Positions 15,901 to 25,800 are shown, numbered from the stretch's first letter. The stretch is DNA of 33,789 nucleotides from Vicinamibacterales bacterium (GCA_025450765.1 JANWLS010000002.1:1-33789), one strand, 5' to 3'. Notes: a model not told the origin generated them from the letters alone. A program made the numbers and translations.

Positions 15901-16902
15901 TCACTTGTGCGCGGGCAAGTACTTCTTGTCGATACCGGCGACCACGACGTAGTTCGGGTCGACCATCTCCGTGAGGTGAATCGTCGCCGCCTGCGAGAGC
16001 AACTGGTAGGCGTCGAGATCCGACAGGCCGTAGTCGTTGTGGATCCACTGCACCAGCTCGGTGAACGCGATCCGCAGCGCATCGTCGAGCGGGCGATACG
16101 CGCCCACGGCCATGATCGCCTGATCGCTCTCGACCCGCGGCCAGTGAATCGCCTGCCCCTTGATCACGCGCACCTGCACCCGCGCGCGCAGCGGCACCTC
16201 GATGGCGGTGCCGGCCACTTCCCCGTCGCCCATCGCCGCGTGGCCGTCGCCCATGTAGAGGAGCGCGCCCGCCACATTGACTGGTAGATACACGGTGTTG
16301 CCCGCCCGCACTTCGGGCGCGTCCATGTTGCCGCCGAACTCGGCCGGCACGATCGAGCTCCGCGCCTCGCCACCCGCCGGCGCCACGCCGATGCAGCCGA
16401 AGAACGGGTTGAGCGGAATCTTCACCGAGAAGTTCGAGTCCTTGGCCTTGAACGTGGCCTCGTTCGAGGCATGGTCGATCGGATAGAGCCAGATGCGCTC
16501 GGGCAGCGGCGCATTCAGCATCGGCGTGTAGTTCGTGGTGTTGATCGCGCCGAACCCCGGCGCCAGTGCGCCGACGCCCTGGTTGGAGTCCACCTGCAGA
16601 TCGAGAATCTTCACCGCGAGTGTGTCGCCCGGCTCGGCGCCGTCGATGTAGAACGGCCCGGTGAGCGGGTTGTCGCCCTTCACCTTCGCGAGTGTGTCGC
16701 TCGGCGTCTGAATGACATTCCCGAAGCAGTCCACGGTGTTCGTCTCGAGGGTGTCGCCCGACTTCAGGTGCGCCACCGCCGGTGCCGTCGCGAACGTGTA
16801 CTTCAAATCGTTCGGGCCGGGGTGGTACTGCACGACGTGGGATTGCGCGAGGGCGGGAGCGGCCAGCAGGAGACAGGCCGCCGTCAGGGACAGTTTGCGC
16901 AT
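15901..16902 (-). CDS. Exported acetamidase/formamidase family protein
   Basis: 333 residues with a clear Sec signal peptide (MRKLSLTAACLLLAAPALAQ, cleavage likely after Ala19 or Gln20). The mature part follows the acetamidase/formamidase (FmdA/AmdA) fold: SGDTLETNTVDCFGN, GPFYIDGAEPGDTLAVKI, NPFFGCIGVAP, GGNMDAPEVRAGNTVYLPV and LLYMGDGHAAMGDGEVAGTAIE. Family members hydrolyse small amides to ammonia and an acid; being exported is characteristic of a sizeable subgroup. Substrate is not determined. AGGAGAG precedes the ATG, and the gene follows the GNAT gene by 10 bases, forming a two-gene operon. Confidence 0.9.
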   Translation of the reverse strand: MRKLSLTAACLLLAAPALAQSHVVQYHPGPNDLKYTFATAPAVAHLKSGDTLETNTVDCFGNVIQTPSDTLAKVKGDNPLTGPFYIDGAEPGDTLAVKILDLQVDSNQGVGALAPGFGAINTTNYTPMLNAPLPERIWLYPIDHASNEATFKAKDSNFSVKIPLNPFFGCIGVAPAGGEARSSIVPAEFGGNMDAPEVRAGNTVYLPVNVAGALLYMGDGHAAMGDGEVAGTAIEVPLRARVQVRVIKGQAIHWPRVESDQAIMAVGAYRPLDDALRIAFTELVQWIHNDYGLSDLDAYQLLSQAATIHLTEMVDPNYVVVAGIDKKYLPAHK

Positions 16903-16912
16903 GTGAGCTCTC

Positions 16913-17581
16913 CTATCGTTCGCGCCAGCCGACCGGAAAGCGCACCACCTGATCGGCGTTCGCCTCGGGTTCGTCCGATTCGTCCGGGAAACGCACCAAC
17001 GCCCGCGCGCTCCGGTGCTGGGCCAGCACGTCCGGCCGGAGCTTCTTGCTCAGGTATACCTTCGATTCCGCGTTGTCGCCCCCATGCGGCTCGTACTTGA
17101 TCACCTCGAACCGCAGGTGATCGAGCGTGCCGCGCATTTCGTAGAAGCGATTCTTCGTCTTGACGACGACCTCGTTGAAGCCCTGCTCGGAGGCCCAGAC
17201 TTCCTGCTGCTCGGTGAGGGCCCGGAAGTGCCCCTGTCCGCGCCAGTCGATGCGTGTGCCGCCGATCCAGGAATAGAGCACGCGGCGCCCGTCGAACTGC
17301 ACGCAGCCGTCGAGGCGCTCCACGAGATCCTTCAACTTCGGAATGGTCTCCCCGCGCCGGATCTCGTGTGACACCTTGAAGGCCACCGGCACGATCGCCG
17401 CCGGATCATCGGGGAGCGGCGCCATGGCCAGCAGAATCAGGTGCGGCCGATCCGCCAGGCGCGCGACGATCTCCGCCGCCATCTTCTTGCGGTCGAACTC
17501 GCCGAAATACTCCTCGATGTACTGGATCTCGAGCGCACCCTGGTCGAGCGGATATTGGACGATGCGGTATTCGGGCGGCAA
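16913..17581 (-). CDS. GNAT-family N-acetyltransferase
   Basis: 222 residues. The acetyl-CoA binding region looks like YSWIGGTRIDWRGQGHFRALTEQQEVWA (about 104-131), with the R/Q-x-x-G-x-G/A type loop DWRGQGH, followed by the typical strand-helix VVVKTKNRFYEMRGTLDHLRFEVIKYE. The acceptor is unknown. The start is a TTG with AAGGAG about 13 bases upstream, which is far, so the true start could be a little different; no better codon is apparent. It is cotranscribed with the acetamidase and divergent from arfB. The Glu-rich C-terminal tail (DESDEPEANAD) is probably flexible. Confidence 0.75.
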   Translation of the reverse strand: MPPEYRIVQYPLDQGALEIQYIEEYFGEFDRKKMAAEIVARLADRPHLILLAMAPLPDDPAAIVPVAFKVSHEIRRGETIPKLKDLVERLDGCVQFDGRRVLYSWIGGTRIDWRGQGHFRALTEQQEVWASEQGFNEVVVKTKNRFYEMRGTLDHLRFEVIKYEPHGGDNAESKVYLSKKLRPDVLAQHRSARALVRFPDESDEPEANADQVVRFPVGWRER

Positions 17582-17634
17582 GGGGTTCGCAGGGCTCCTT
17601 CCTGGCTACGGGCCACAGGCCTCGGACGACGGGC

Positions 17635-17640
17635 TAGAAT
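17635..17640 (+). promoter_or_regulatory. -10 element (TAGAAT) of arfB
   Basis: TAGAAT ends 6 bases before the arfB ATG at 17647, so transcription would start at the start codon (leaderless). GCCACAGG lies 15 bases upstream of it; the same octamer sits 16 bases upstream of the -10-like TAGCAT at 30318. Confidence 0.4.
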
Positions 17641-17646
17641 GACGGC

Positions 17647-18060
17647 ATGCTCCGGATCACGCCGGCGATCGCGATCGATGATGACGACATCTCGATCGCC
17701 TTCGTTCGCGCCTCTGGCCCCGGCGGCCAGAACGTCAACAAGGTGGCGACGGCCGCGCACCTGCGGTTCGAGGCCGCGGCCTCGCCTGCGTTGACCGATG
17801 CCGTGCGTGGACGCCTGGCGCGTCTGGCCGGCCGGAAGATGACCCGCGAGGGCGTCCTCATCATCGATGCCCGCCGATTCCGCTCGCAGGAGCAGAACCG
17901 CCAGGATGCCATCGACCGGCTCGTCGATCTCCTCCGCCGGGCCGCCGTGCCGCCGCGTCCGCGGCGTCCGTCAAAGCCGACGCGGGCATCGCGGGAGAAG
18001 CGCCTCGCGGACAAGAAGCACCACTCCGAGAAAAAGGAGACTCGGCGCACGAAGTCGTGA
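17647..18060 (+). CDS. arfB: Alternative ribosome-rescue peptidyl-tRNA hydrolase ArfB (YaeJ-like)
   Basis: 137 residues. The release-factor-like domain has the GGQ motif at 26-28 within RASGPGGQNVNKVAT, followed by LIIDARRFRSQEQNRQDAIDRL. The C-terminal basic tail (from about 110, many Lys/Arg) is the segment that ArfB inserts into the empty mRNA channel of stalled ribosomes. It hydrolyses peptidyl-tRNA on ribosomes without a stop codon. Length is normal. No ribosome-binding site is visible; a TAGAAT -10 sits 6 bases before ATG, suggesting a leaderless mRNA. Confidence 0.93.
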   Translation: MLRITPAIAIDDDDISIAFVRASGPGGQNVNKVATAAHLRFEAAASPALTDAVRGRLARLAGRKMTREGVLIIDARRFRSQEQNRQDAIDRLVDLLRRAAVPPRPRRPSKPTRASREKRLADKKHHSEKKETRRTKS

Positions 18061-18102
18061 GCGCTGAGTGCCGCAGCAAGACTCATGACTCACACCTGCA
18101 CA

Positions 18103-18134
18103 CGCACCAGTCCGTTCTCGACGGACGTGGTGTG
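18103..18134. terminator. Hairpin between arfB and the patatin gene
   Basis: GTCCG (18110-18114) pairs with CGGAC (18122-18126); after one bulged G, CGCACCA (18103-18109) pairs with TGGTGTG (18128-18134), with one G-T wobble. A 12-bp stem with a 7-base loop between convergent genes fits a bidirectional terminator, though there is no T-run. Confidence 0.5.
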
Positions 18135-18144
18135 GGTCTGGCGA

Positions 18145-19320
18145 TTATAGCGGCACCGTCGACGGCCGCGCACCCAGAAACTGCGCGATTTCCTCACGCC
18201 GCGCGCGGGCGTCGGTCTCGCCGAGCGCCACGAGCCGCCGCAGATAGCCTGGCTGGAAGAGGATCAGGCTGAGCATGTCGGCCGAGCGCGTCTGGTGCGT
18301 CCCGAGCCCGCGAACCAGGAACCGGAACGCGCGTGGCAAGTCGATCTCGTACTCGCTGGCGAGCAGGCCGAGATCCAGCGAGGGGCGCAGAATCAGCAGC
18401 TCGACGTGCCGCATGCCATTGCGCCGCTCGCGCGGCAGCGCGTCGACGAGCTCGTTGATCCGCTCCAGCCGCAGCGCATCGCCATCGAGCAGGTCGAGAA
18501 AGATGGCGTTCAGCAGCACGCCCGCCACCTGCGCCGGCGGCGGATAGCCGTCGATCGCCGAGGCCTCGGCCTCTTCGGGGCTCCGCATGTACCGCGTCGA
18601 AATGGCGAGGATGCGATCCGCGCCAAGGTGCACGGCCGGCGAGAGCGGTGCCGTGAGCCGGATCCCGCCATCACCGTACCAGCTCCGATCGAGCCGCACG
18701 GCCGGGACGAACAGCGGCAACGCCGCGGAGGCCATCACGTGCTCTACCGACAGCGCGGCGGTGACGCTCCGGCGATGCGCACGCTCCCACGCCTGAATGT
18801 GACTGCCCTCCGACGCCTGCACCCAGGTGACCGATCGGCCCGTCGCATAGCTCGTCGTCGTGAGCGCGACGGCGTCGTGGACGCCCGACTCGAGATTCCG
18901 CGCGATACCCGGCAGGCGGCCGCCCTCGGCGTTGAGCACGCGGTGCAGCAGCTGCCGGAGCGGCTCGGTGTCGACCAGCCCCTGCACGCCCGTTTGCCGG
19001 CGTGAGCCGCCCGACACCAGTTGCGCGCCCCATCGACTCACCTGCCAGGCGAGGTGCCGTGCGTCGACGCGGAAGACGTCGGACATCTCGAGGTCCATCC
19101 AGAGGCGGCGGAGCCCCGCCACCCTGGCTGGGAACGGCTCCTCGTGCGCGGCCAGGAAGGCGGCGTTGACCGCGCCAGCCGACACCCCGGTGAGGATGGG
19201 CGGCACGATCTTGGGAAATTCCTTCGATAAATAGCTCAGAAAGCCGACCTGATAGGCGGCGCGCGCGCCGCCGCCGCTCAGAATCAGCGCGAGTCTCGAT
19301 CCAGTCGCCGCATCGTCCAT
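18145..19320 (-). CDS. Patatin-like phospholipase
   Basis: 391 residues. The oxyanion motif SGGGARAAYQVGFL begins near residue 15; the nucleophile elbow is GVSAG (near 43-47); the catalytic Asp is in DGGIRL. This is the Ser-Asp dyad of patatin acyl hydrolases, acting on phospholipids or other lipid esters. No signal peptide is seen, so the protein is probably cytoplasmic or peripheral on the membrane. ATG 19320 is chosen as it puts the family core at the usual distance; the frame remains open to 19401 but that part overlaps the aat start and has no resemblance. It is divergent from aat. Confidence 0.88.
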   Translation of the reverse strand: MDDAATGSRLALILSGGGARAAYQVGFLSYLSKEFPKIVPPILTGVSAGAVNAAFLAAHEEPFPARVAGLRRLWMDLEMSDVFRVDARHLAWQVSRWGAQLVSGGSRRQTGVQGLVDTEPLRQLLHRVLNAEGGRLPGIARNLESGVHDAVALTTTSYATGRSVTWVQASEGSHIQAWERAHRRSVTAALSVEHVMASAALPLFVPAVRLDRSWYGDGGIRLTAPLSPAVHLGADRILAISTRYMRSPEEAEASAIDGYPPPAQVAGVLLNAIFLDLLDGDALRLERINELVDALPRERRNGMRHVELLILRPSLDLGLLASEYEIDLPRAFRFLVRGLGTHQTRSADMLSLILFQPGYLRRLVALGETDARARREEIAQFLGARPSTVPL

Positions 19321-19376
19321 ACGCCGGTCCGGATTCGTGCCAGAATGGGGATCCCACCGCGGACCCGGCGGCCCGC

Positions 19377-19961
19377 GTGTCGTACCGAATGATTCCTGCA
19401 CCCTTTCTGCTCGAAGCTTATCGTACCGGCATGTTCCCGATGGGCAACCGGGAGGGCGGCATCGATTGGTACTCGCCGCACCAGCGCGGCATCATCCCGA
19501 TCGACGGCTTTCACGTGCCGCGCCGGCTGTCCCGGCTGCTGCGTCAGCACTCGTTCGAGATCCGGATCAACACGGCGTTCCGCGAGGTGATCTTCGCGTG
19601 CGCCGCCCTCGAGGACAGCTGGATCTCGCGCGAGATCCGCGAGAGCTACGTCCACCTCTACCGGATCGGCTTCGCGCATTCCGTTGAAGCCTGGCAGGGC
19701 GCCATGCTCGCTGGGGGCCTGTACGGCGTCAGCCTGCACGGAGCCTTCTTCGGCGAGTCGATGTTCCATCGCGTGACGAACGCCTCGAAGGCCGCGCTGG
19801 TCGCGCTCGTCGAGCGGCTGCGCGACCGCGGCTACCTCCTGCTCGACACCCAGTGGACGACCCCTCACCTCGAGCGCTTCGGGGCCATCGACATTCCCCG
19901 GGCGCGCTATCTCCGCATGCTCGACGAGAGCATGCAGCGGGAGTGCACATTCTTCCCATGA
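19377..19961 (+). CDS. aat: Leucyl/phenylalanyl-tRNA-protein transferase
   Basis: 194 residues. It adds Leu or Phe from aminoacyl-tRNA to N-terminal Arg or Lys of proteins, tagging them for ClpS/ClpAP. Motifs: LLEAYRTGMFPMGN, DWYSPHQRGIIPID, FREVIFACA, WISREIRESYVHLYRIGFAHSVEAW, GLYGVSLHGAFFGESMFHRVTNASKAALVAL and LLDTQWTTPHLERFGA. It is about 35 residues shorter than E. coli Aat, missing N-terminal and C-terminal extensions but with all core motifs. GTG 19377 is given; ATG 19389 (MIPAPFLLEAYR) is equally possible as neither has a clear ribosome-binding site. Its stop overlaps the start of the RNB ribonuclease gene (ATGA). Confidence 0.93.
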   Translation: MSYRMIPAPFLLEAYRTGMFPMGNREGGIDWYSPHQRGIIPIDGFHVPRRLSRLLRQHSFEIRINTAFREVIFACAALEDSWISREIRESYVHLYRIGFAHSVEAWQGAMLAGGLYGVSLHGAFFGESMFHRVTNASKAALVALVERLRDRGYLLLDTQWTTPHLERFGAIDIPRARYLRMLDESMQRECTFFP

Positions 19962-21427
19962 CTCACGCCGACTCGACGCATCGTCAAATCCTGAAGCGGA
20001 TCGCCCGGCAGGCCATGATCGATTTCGGCTTCGAACCGGATTTCCCGGCAGACGCCGAGGCGGAGTTGTTGCGCCTCCAGGCCGTGCCGCTGCCGACGGG
20101 CGCCGCTGTCCGCGACCTGCGCGATCGGCTGTGGTGCTCGATCGACAACGACGACACGCGCGACGTGGATCAGCTCACCGTCAGCGCGCCCGCCGAGAAC
20201 GGCGGCGTCCGCCTGCTCGTCGCGATTGCCGACGTGGACAGCCTCGTGCCGGCCCACTCGGCGCTCGACGATCATGCGCGCCGGAACACGACGTCCATCT
20301 ACACGCCGGCCCAGATCTTCTGGATGCTTCCGGAACGACTCTCGGCCGACCTGACGTCGCTCGTTGCCGATGAAGATCGAGCGTCGGTCGTCGTCGACAT
20401 GCTCTTCGATGAGGACGGCACGCTTCAATCCGCTGATCTTGCGCCCGCGCTGGTCCGCAATCGCGCGAAGCTCGCCTACGACAGCGTCGCCGCCTGGCTC
20501 GATGGCCATGGCCCCCTCCCGCCGGCCGCGGCCGCGGTGCCGGGCATGGATGCGCAGCTGCGCACGCAGGACCGGCTGGCCCATGTGCTTCGCACCTGCC
20601 GTCACGAGCACGGTGCGCTCGATCTCCGCACGATCGAAGCGAAGACGGTGTTCGACGATGGGCGCCTGCAGGATCTCGAGGCGGACGTGAAGAATCGCGC
20701 GCGCGACCTGATCGAGGACTTCATGATTGCCGCCAACGGGGCGACCGCACGGTTCCTGCAGGCGCGCGGCCTGCCGTCGATCCGTCGCGTGGTTCGTACA
20801 CCCGCCCGCTGGTCGCGCATCGTCGAGCTCGCCGCCGGATTCGGCGAGACGCTGCCGGCCGACCCGGACGCGGTGGCGCTCCAGGCGTTCCTCACGAAGC
20901 GACGGCATGCCGACCCGGATACCTATCCCGACTTGTCGCAAACGGTCGTGAAGCTGCTCGGCCCGGGCGAATACGTGGCCGAGGCGCCGGGCGGCAGCGC
21001 CCCCGGTCACTTCAGCCTGGCGGTCCGCGACTACACGCACTCCACCGCGCCGAATCGCCGGTATCCGGATCTCATCACGCAGCGGCTGCTGAAGGCGGCA
21101 TTCGCGACCGCGGCGCCGCCGTATCGCTTCGATGATCTCCAGCAGCTGGCCCTGCACTGCACCGATCGCGAGGATGCTGCCAATCGTGTCGAGCGCCGCG
21201 TCCGCAAGTCGGCCGCCGCCCTGCTGCTCGAACGGCGCATCGGCGACCGGTTCGACGGCATCGTGACCGGCGCATCGGTCAAGGGCACGTGGGCGCGAGT
21301 GTTCGATCCGCCGGTGGAAGGACGCGTGGTGTCGGGGGAAGAGGGATTGGATGTGGGCGATCACATCCGCGTGCGTCTCGTGCGCACGGACGTGGATCGC
21401 GGCTTCATCGACTTCGCACGCGCGTGA
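19958..21427 (+). CDS. RNB-domain (RNase II/R-like) exoribonuclease
   Basis: 489 residues. The metal-binding signature is SIDNDDTRDVDQ (61-72), carrying Asp63, Asp69 and Asp71; in E. coli RNase II the fourth acidic position (Asp210) matches Gln72 here, as in the IDNDDSxDLDQ-type subfamily. Further motifs: LLVAIADVDSLVP, NTTSIYTPAQIFWMLPERLS, LIEDFMIAANGATARFL and SLAVRDYTHSTAPNRRYPDLITQRLL. A small S1-like barrel ends the protein (RFDGIVTGASVKGTWARVF). N-terminal cold-shock domains found in RNase R are missing. It probably degrades RNA 3' to 5'. Coupled to aat by ATGA overlap. Confidence 0.9.
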   Translation: MTHADSTHRQILKRIARQAMIDFGFEPDFPADAEAELLRLQAVPLPTGAAVRDLRDRLWCSIDNDDTRDVDQLTVSAPAENGGVRLLVAIADVDSLVPAHSALDDHARRNTTSIYTPAQIFWMLPERLSADLTSLVADEDRASVVVDMLFDEDGTLQSADLAPALVRNRAKLAYDSVAAWLDGHGPLPPAAAAVPGMDAQLRTQDRLAHVLRTCRHEHGALDLRTIEAKTVFDDGRLQDLEADVKNRARDLIEDFMIAANGATARFLQARGLPSIRRVVRTPARWSRIVELAAGFGETLPADPDAVALQAFLTKRRHADPDTYPDLSQTVVKLLGPGEYVAEAPGGSAPGHFSLAVRDYTHSTAPNRRYPDLITQRLLKAAFATAAPPYRFDDLQQLALHCTDREDAANRVERRVRKSAAALLLERRIGDRFDGIVTGASVKGTWARVFDPPVEGRVVSGEEGLDVGDHIRVRLVRTDVDRGFIDFARA

Positions 21428-21459
21428 CCGCCGACCCCGGATTCCGGACCTGACCGCTT

Positions 21460-22818
21460 CTACGGAAACTGTCCCAGCGCAACCAGCAGCGCGAGCTTGG
21501 CCTGCCGGAGCTGATCCTCGGCCTGTGCGACGGCCGTATCGGCCGCGAGTGATGCGTTCTGTGCGTCGACGACTTCGATGTTGGTCGACGCCCCCGCCTT
21601 GAACGAGATCTCCACGATCTGGACCACGCGCCGGGCCTGATCTGCCGCCGCTTGCGCGCTCTGGAGCGCCTGCTGCGCGCTCGCGATCGCCGCCTGGGCC
21701 GCCCGCACGTCCGATTGCGCCTGCCGCGTGAGGCCCTGCTGCTGAAGCTGCGCTTCGTTGACGAGCGCCAGGCGCTCCGCGCGTTCTGCCTTCCGGAAGC
21801 CGCTGTCGAAAATCGGGATGCTGCCCTGGAACGTCAGCCGCCAGCTCCGGGCGCTCTGAAAGAACGACGCCGGCTCGATGTCCTGCGGCTGGAACAGCGC
21901 GGAGACCGACGGCAGCCATTCCTTCCAGGTGTCGTTGTACACGCGGTTGGCGGCCGCCACTCGTGCCGTGGCGAGCCGCAGGTCGGGCCTCGTCGTCGGC
22001 ATCGCCGCCGTGGCCTGCGCCACCGACATCGGCGTGTCGAGCGTCGGGTCTCCGTTGGTGTCGACTGGATGCTCGGCCCCAATCAGGACGCCCAGTGCCT
22101 CCTGAGCCTCATAGATGGCATTCGCGGACTGCGTCACCAGCGTCTCATCGGTCGAGAGCACCTGCTGCGCCCGCAGTTCGTTCAGCAGGCTGCCGGCGCC
22201 GCCCATTCGCTGCGCGTGCGCCAGATCGAACTGGGCTTTCGCCGTGTCACGGGCGGTGACGTTGGCCTGATGCACGAGCCGTCGCGTGATCACCGCGAGA
22301 TACGCCTGCGCCGCGGTGTAGGCGATTTGCTGCGCCACCTCGGTCTCGCTGATCTGTGCGATCTGCGCCTGATCGGCGGCCTGCGTCCGGAGCGCCCACT
22401 GCACCGGCGCGAACAGCAGCGCGTTCAGGCTCACCGACAGCGTCGTCTGGTTGCGCGGCTGCGCCACCTGCCCGTTGAATTCGACGCCGGTATTCAGCGT
22501 CGCGTTGCTGATGGACGCCGATACGCTCGGCAGCGCCGACGCCTTCGCCTGGCCCAGAAACCCCTGCGCGCGCAAAATCTCCTGGCCGGCCTGCAGCACG
22601 GTCGGATTCTGCTTGATGGCGAGATCCACCGCCTCGCGGAAGGTCACGCGCTGTGTCACGGGGGGCAGCGATGGAGGCGCGGGCGCTGCGGCCGGTGGGT
22701 CCGGCTGCGCCGCGGCTGGCGCCGGTGTTTGGGCGGAGACGAGGGGCGCCCCCGTGAGCATCGCGACGATCAGCGCGCCCGCACTGCACGCGGCCAGGGC
22801 CGCCGGCCGCCTACGCAT
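21460..22818 (-). CDS. TolC-family outer membrane efflux channel
   Basis: 452 residues. A Sec signal peptide (residues 1 to about 29, ending VSAQ) precedes a short Pro/Ala-rich linker, then two similar helical repeats typical for TolC/OprM: REAVDLAIKQNPTVLQAGQEILRAQ and later RPDLRLATARVAAANRVYNDTWKEWLPSVS, SFKAGASTNIEVVDAQNASLAADTAVAQAEDQLRQAKLALLVALG. It forms the outer membrane duct of the efflux pump. No lipobox is visible. ATG 22818 is chosen as it starts a proper signal peptide and overlaps the RND gene end by 8 bases; the frame extends upstream within that gene. Last gene of the operon. Confidence 0.9.
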   Translation of the reverse strand: MRRRPAALAACSAGALIVAMLTGAPLVSAQTPAPAAAQPDPPAAAPAPPSLPPVTQRVTFREAVDLAIKQNPTVLQAGQEILRAQGFLGQAKASALPSVSASISNATLNTGVEFNGQVAQPRNQTTLSVSLNALLFAPVQWALRTQAADQAQIAQISETEVAQQIAYTAAQAYLAVITRRLVHQANVTARDTAKAQFDLAHAQRMGGAGSLLNELRAQQVLSTDETLVTQSANAIYEAQEALGVLIGAEHPVDTNGDPTLDTPMSVAQATAAMPTTRPDLRLATARVAAANRVYNDTWKEWLPSVSALFQPQDIEPASFFQSARSWRLTFQGSIPIFDSGFRKAERAERLALVNEAQLQQQGLTRQAQSDVRAAQAAIASAQQALQSAQAAADQARRVVQIVEISFKAGASTNIEVVDAQNASLAADTAVAQAEDQLRQAKLALLVALGQFP

Positions 22819-25800
22819 GGGGACCTTCCGGTGCCGGCGTGAGGCCGTCGGTGCGATCGTGCCGCGCCGGGAGCACGGTGCGCACGGCAACGTACAGCAC
22901 CGGGATGATGATCAGGTTCAGCATCGTGGAGACCACCATCCCGCCGACGACCGCGGTGCCAACCGAGTGGCGCGACGCGCTGCCGGCGCCGGTCGCGAGC
23001 GCCAGCGGCAGCACGCCGAAGATGAACGCGAACGACGTCATCAGAATCGGCCGGAGCCGGATGTGCGCCGCTTCAATCGCGGCGTCGACGATGTTGCGGC
23101 CTTCGTGGTGCAGGTGCTCGGCAAACTGGACAACCAGGATGCCGTTCTTGGCGGCGAGGCCAATCAACATGACGAGGCCGATCTGCACGTAGACGTCGTC
23201 CACGAGTCCGCGCGCCCAGACCGCCGCCAGCGCGCCGAGAATCGCCAGCGGCACCGACAAGAGGATGATGAACGGCAGCACCACGCTTTCGTACTGCGCC
23301 GCGAGCACGAGATACACGAGCAGCAGGCCGAGCGCGAAGATGAAGATCGCCTGGCCTCCGGCCTTGATCTCTTCGAGGGACAGGCCGGTCCACTCGTAGG
23401 TCATGCCGGGCGGCAGGTTCTTGGCGAGCTGCTGCATGGCCTGGATCGCCTGGCCGGAGCTGTAGCCAGGCGCCGCACCGCCGTCGATTTCCGCCGAGCG
23501 GAACAGGTTGTAGTGATTGATAATCTGCGGCCCCGTCGTCTGCTCCACCGTGATCAGGTTGCTCAGGCGCTCCATCTGGCCGGACGGCGTCCTGATGTAG
23601 TAACGCCCGATGTCCTGCGGCCGATTGCGGAACGCCTGGTCCGCCTGCACGTAGACGCGGTACGCCCGATCGTTGAAGTCGAAGTCGTTCACGTAGACCG
23701 ATCCGAGCAGCGTCTGCAGCGTCTGCGCGACGTCGGTGAACTGCAGCCCGAGCGCCTTGAGCTTCGACCGATCGATCGTCACGAGCAGCTGGGGCGTGTT
23801 CGCCGTGAAGGCGGTGAACAGGCCGGCCAGCCCGGGCGTCCGGTTGCCGCGCATGGCGAGGCTCTGCGCCTGGTTGGCGAGGTCCTCGATGTTGCCGCCG
23901 GACTGATCGAGCAGCTCGAACTGGAAGCCGCCGAACTGGCCGATGCCCTGGATCGGCGGCGGCTCGAAGGGAATGACCATCGCGCCGGTGATCGCCCGGA
24001 AGCGCCCGTACAGCTGCCCGACAATCGCGGCCGCCGAGTCCTGCGCGGCCGTGCGTTCATCGAACGGCCGCAGGTGCGCGAACATCATCGCGCGATTCGA
24101 TCCGCTGCCCATGAAGCTGAAGCCGTTAACCGTGAACACCGAGTCGATGTCGTGGAAGCTGTCCAGGATCTTCTCGGCCTGCTTCGTGATGCCTTCCGTG
24201 TACTGCAGCGAGGCGCCTTCCGGCCCCTGCACGGTGACGAAGAAGTAGCCCTGGTCTTCGGATGGCACGAACCCCGTCGGCACCTTCTCGTACATCCAGC
24301 CGGTGGCCACGAGGCCGCCGACGAACACCACGATCACCAGCACTTTCTGGTTCATCAGGTGCCGCAGCATCCGGATGAACAGGCGCGTGCCGCCCTCGAT
24401 CCCCCGATCCACGTTCCGGAAGAAGAAGCCCTTCGGCCGCTCACCGCGCAGGATCAACGCGGAGAGCGACGGCGTGAGCGTGAGCGCGTTGAACGCCGAG
24501 ATGAACACCGAGACGGCGATCGTCAGCGCGAACTGCTGATACAGGAGCCCCGTCGTCCCCGGAAAGAACGCGACCGGCACGAACACGGCGCCGAGCACGA
24601 GCGCCGTCGCGATGACCGGGCCCATGACTTCCGCCATGGCTTCCGAGGCCGATTCGCGCGCGCTCCGATGGTACTCGTGAATATGCCGCTGCACGTTCTC
24701 CACGACCACGATCGCATCGTCGACGACGAGACCGGTGGCGAGCGTGATGCCGAACAGCGTGAGCGTGTTGATCGAGAAGCCGAAGAGCTTCACGAACGCG
24801 AAGGTGCCGACGAGCGAGACCGGGATCGTGATCGTCGGAATGATCGTGGCGCGCCAATCCTGCAGGAACAGGAACATCACCAGGATGACGAGCCCGATCG
24901 CTTCGAGCAGCGTGATGACGACTTCGCGAATCGACTCCGACACGACCGTCGTGTTGTCGAACGCGAGTGAGTACTTCAGTCCCGGCGGAAAGCGCGTCGA
25001 GAGCTGCTGCAGGACCTGGAGCGCGTTGTGATACACGTCCAGCGTGTTCGCCGTCGGCAGCTGCGTGACGCCGATGCCGACCGCTTCCTGGCCGTTGTAG
25101 CGCAGGCTCGAGCCGTAGGTCTCGGCGCCGAGCTCCGCGCGGCCCACGTCGCGGACCCGCACGAGGGAGCCGTCCGTCCCCTGTTTCAGGATGACGGCGT
25201 CGAACTGGCTGGGGTCGGTGAGCCGCCCGACAGCGCGGACGCTCATCTGATAGCTCTGACCCGCCGGAACGGGCGGGGCGCCGACCTGGCCCGCCGCGAC
25301 CTGCACGTTCTGGTCGCGCAGGGCGTTGACGACGTCGGTGGCGGTCAGGTTGTGCGCGGCGAGCCGGTCCGGATCGAGCCACAGCCGCATGGCGTAGCGG
25401 CGCTCGCCGAAAATCGTGACGTCCGCGACCCCGGGGACGCGCTTCACCGCGTCGCGCACGTAGACGTCGAGGTAATTGCTGACGAAGAGCGGTGAGTACT
25501 CGCTGTTGGCCGAATAGAAGGCCGCGCCGAAGACGAACCCGGCGGCCGCCTTGCTCACGGTGACGCCGATCTGCTTCACCTCGTTCGGCAGCAGCCCTTC
25601 GGCCTGGTTCACGCGGTTCTGCACGTCGACCGCGGCCAGGTCGACGTCACGCGAGATGTCGAAGGTGACCGTGATCGAGCTGGTGCCGTCGTTGCCGCTC
25701 GTCGACGTCATGTAGGCCATGCCCTGCACGCCGTTGATGGCTTCCTCGAGCGGCCGCGTGACGGTGGTTTCGACCGTCTGCGCGTTCGCGCCCGTGTAGA

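Noticed and set aside
18138-18147. ATTATAG, a -10-like sequence
   Set aside because: It is the end of the patatin gene (Leu codon and TAA stop read on the minus strand) and leads to no gene on the plus strand.
22451-24970. An 839-codon plus-strand frame
   Set aside because: Antisense shadow of the RND permease gene; composition Arg/His/Asp-rich as for GC-rich third-position shadows.
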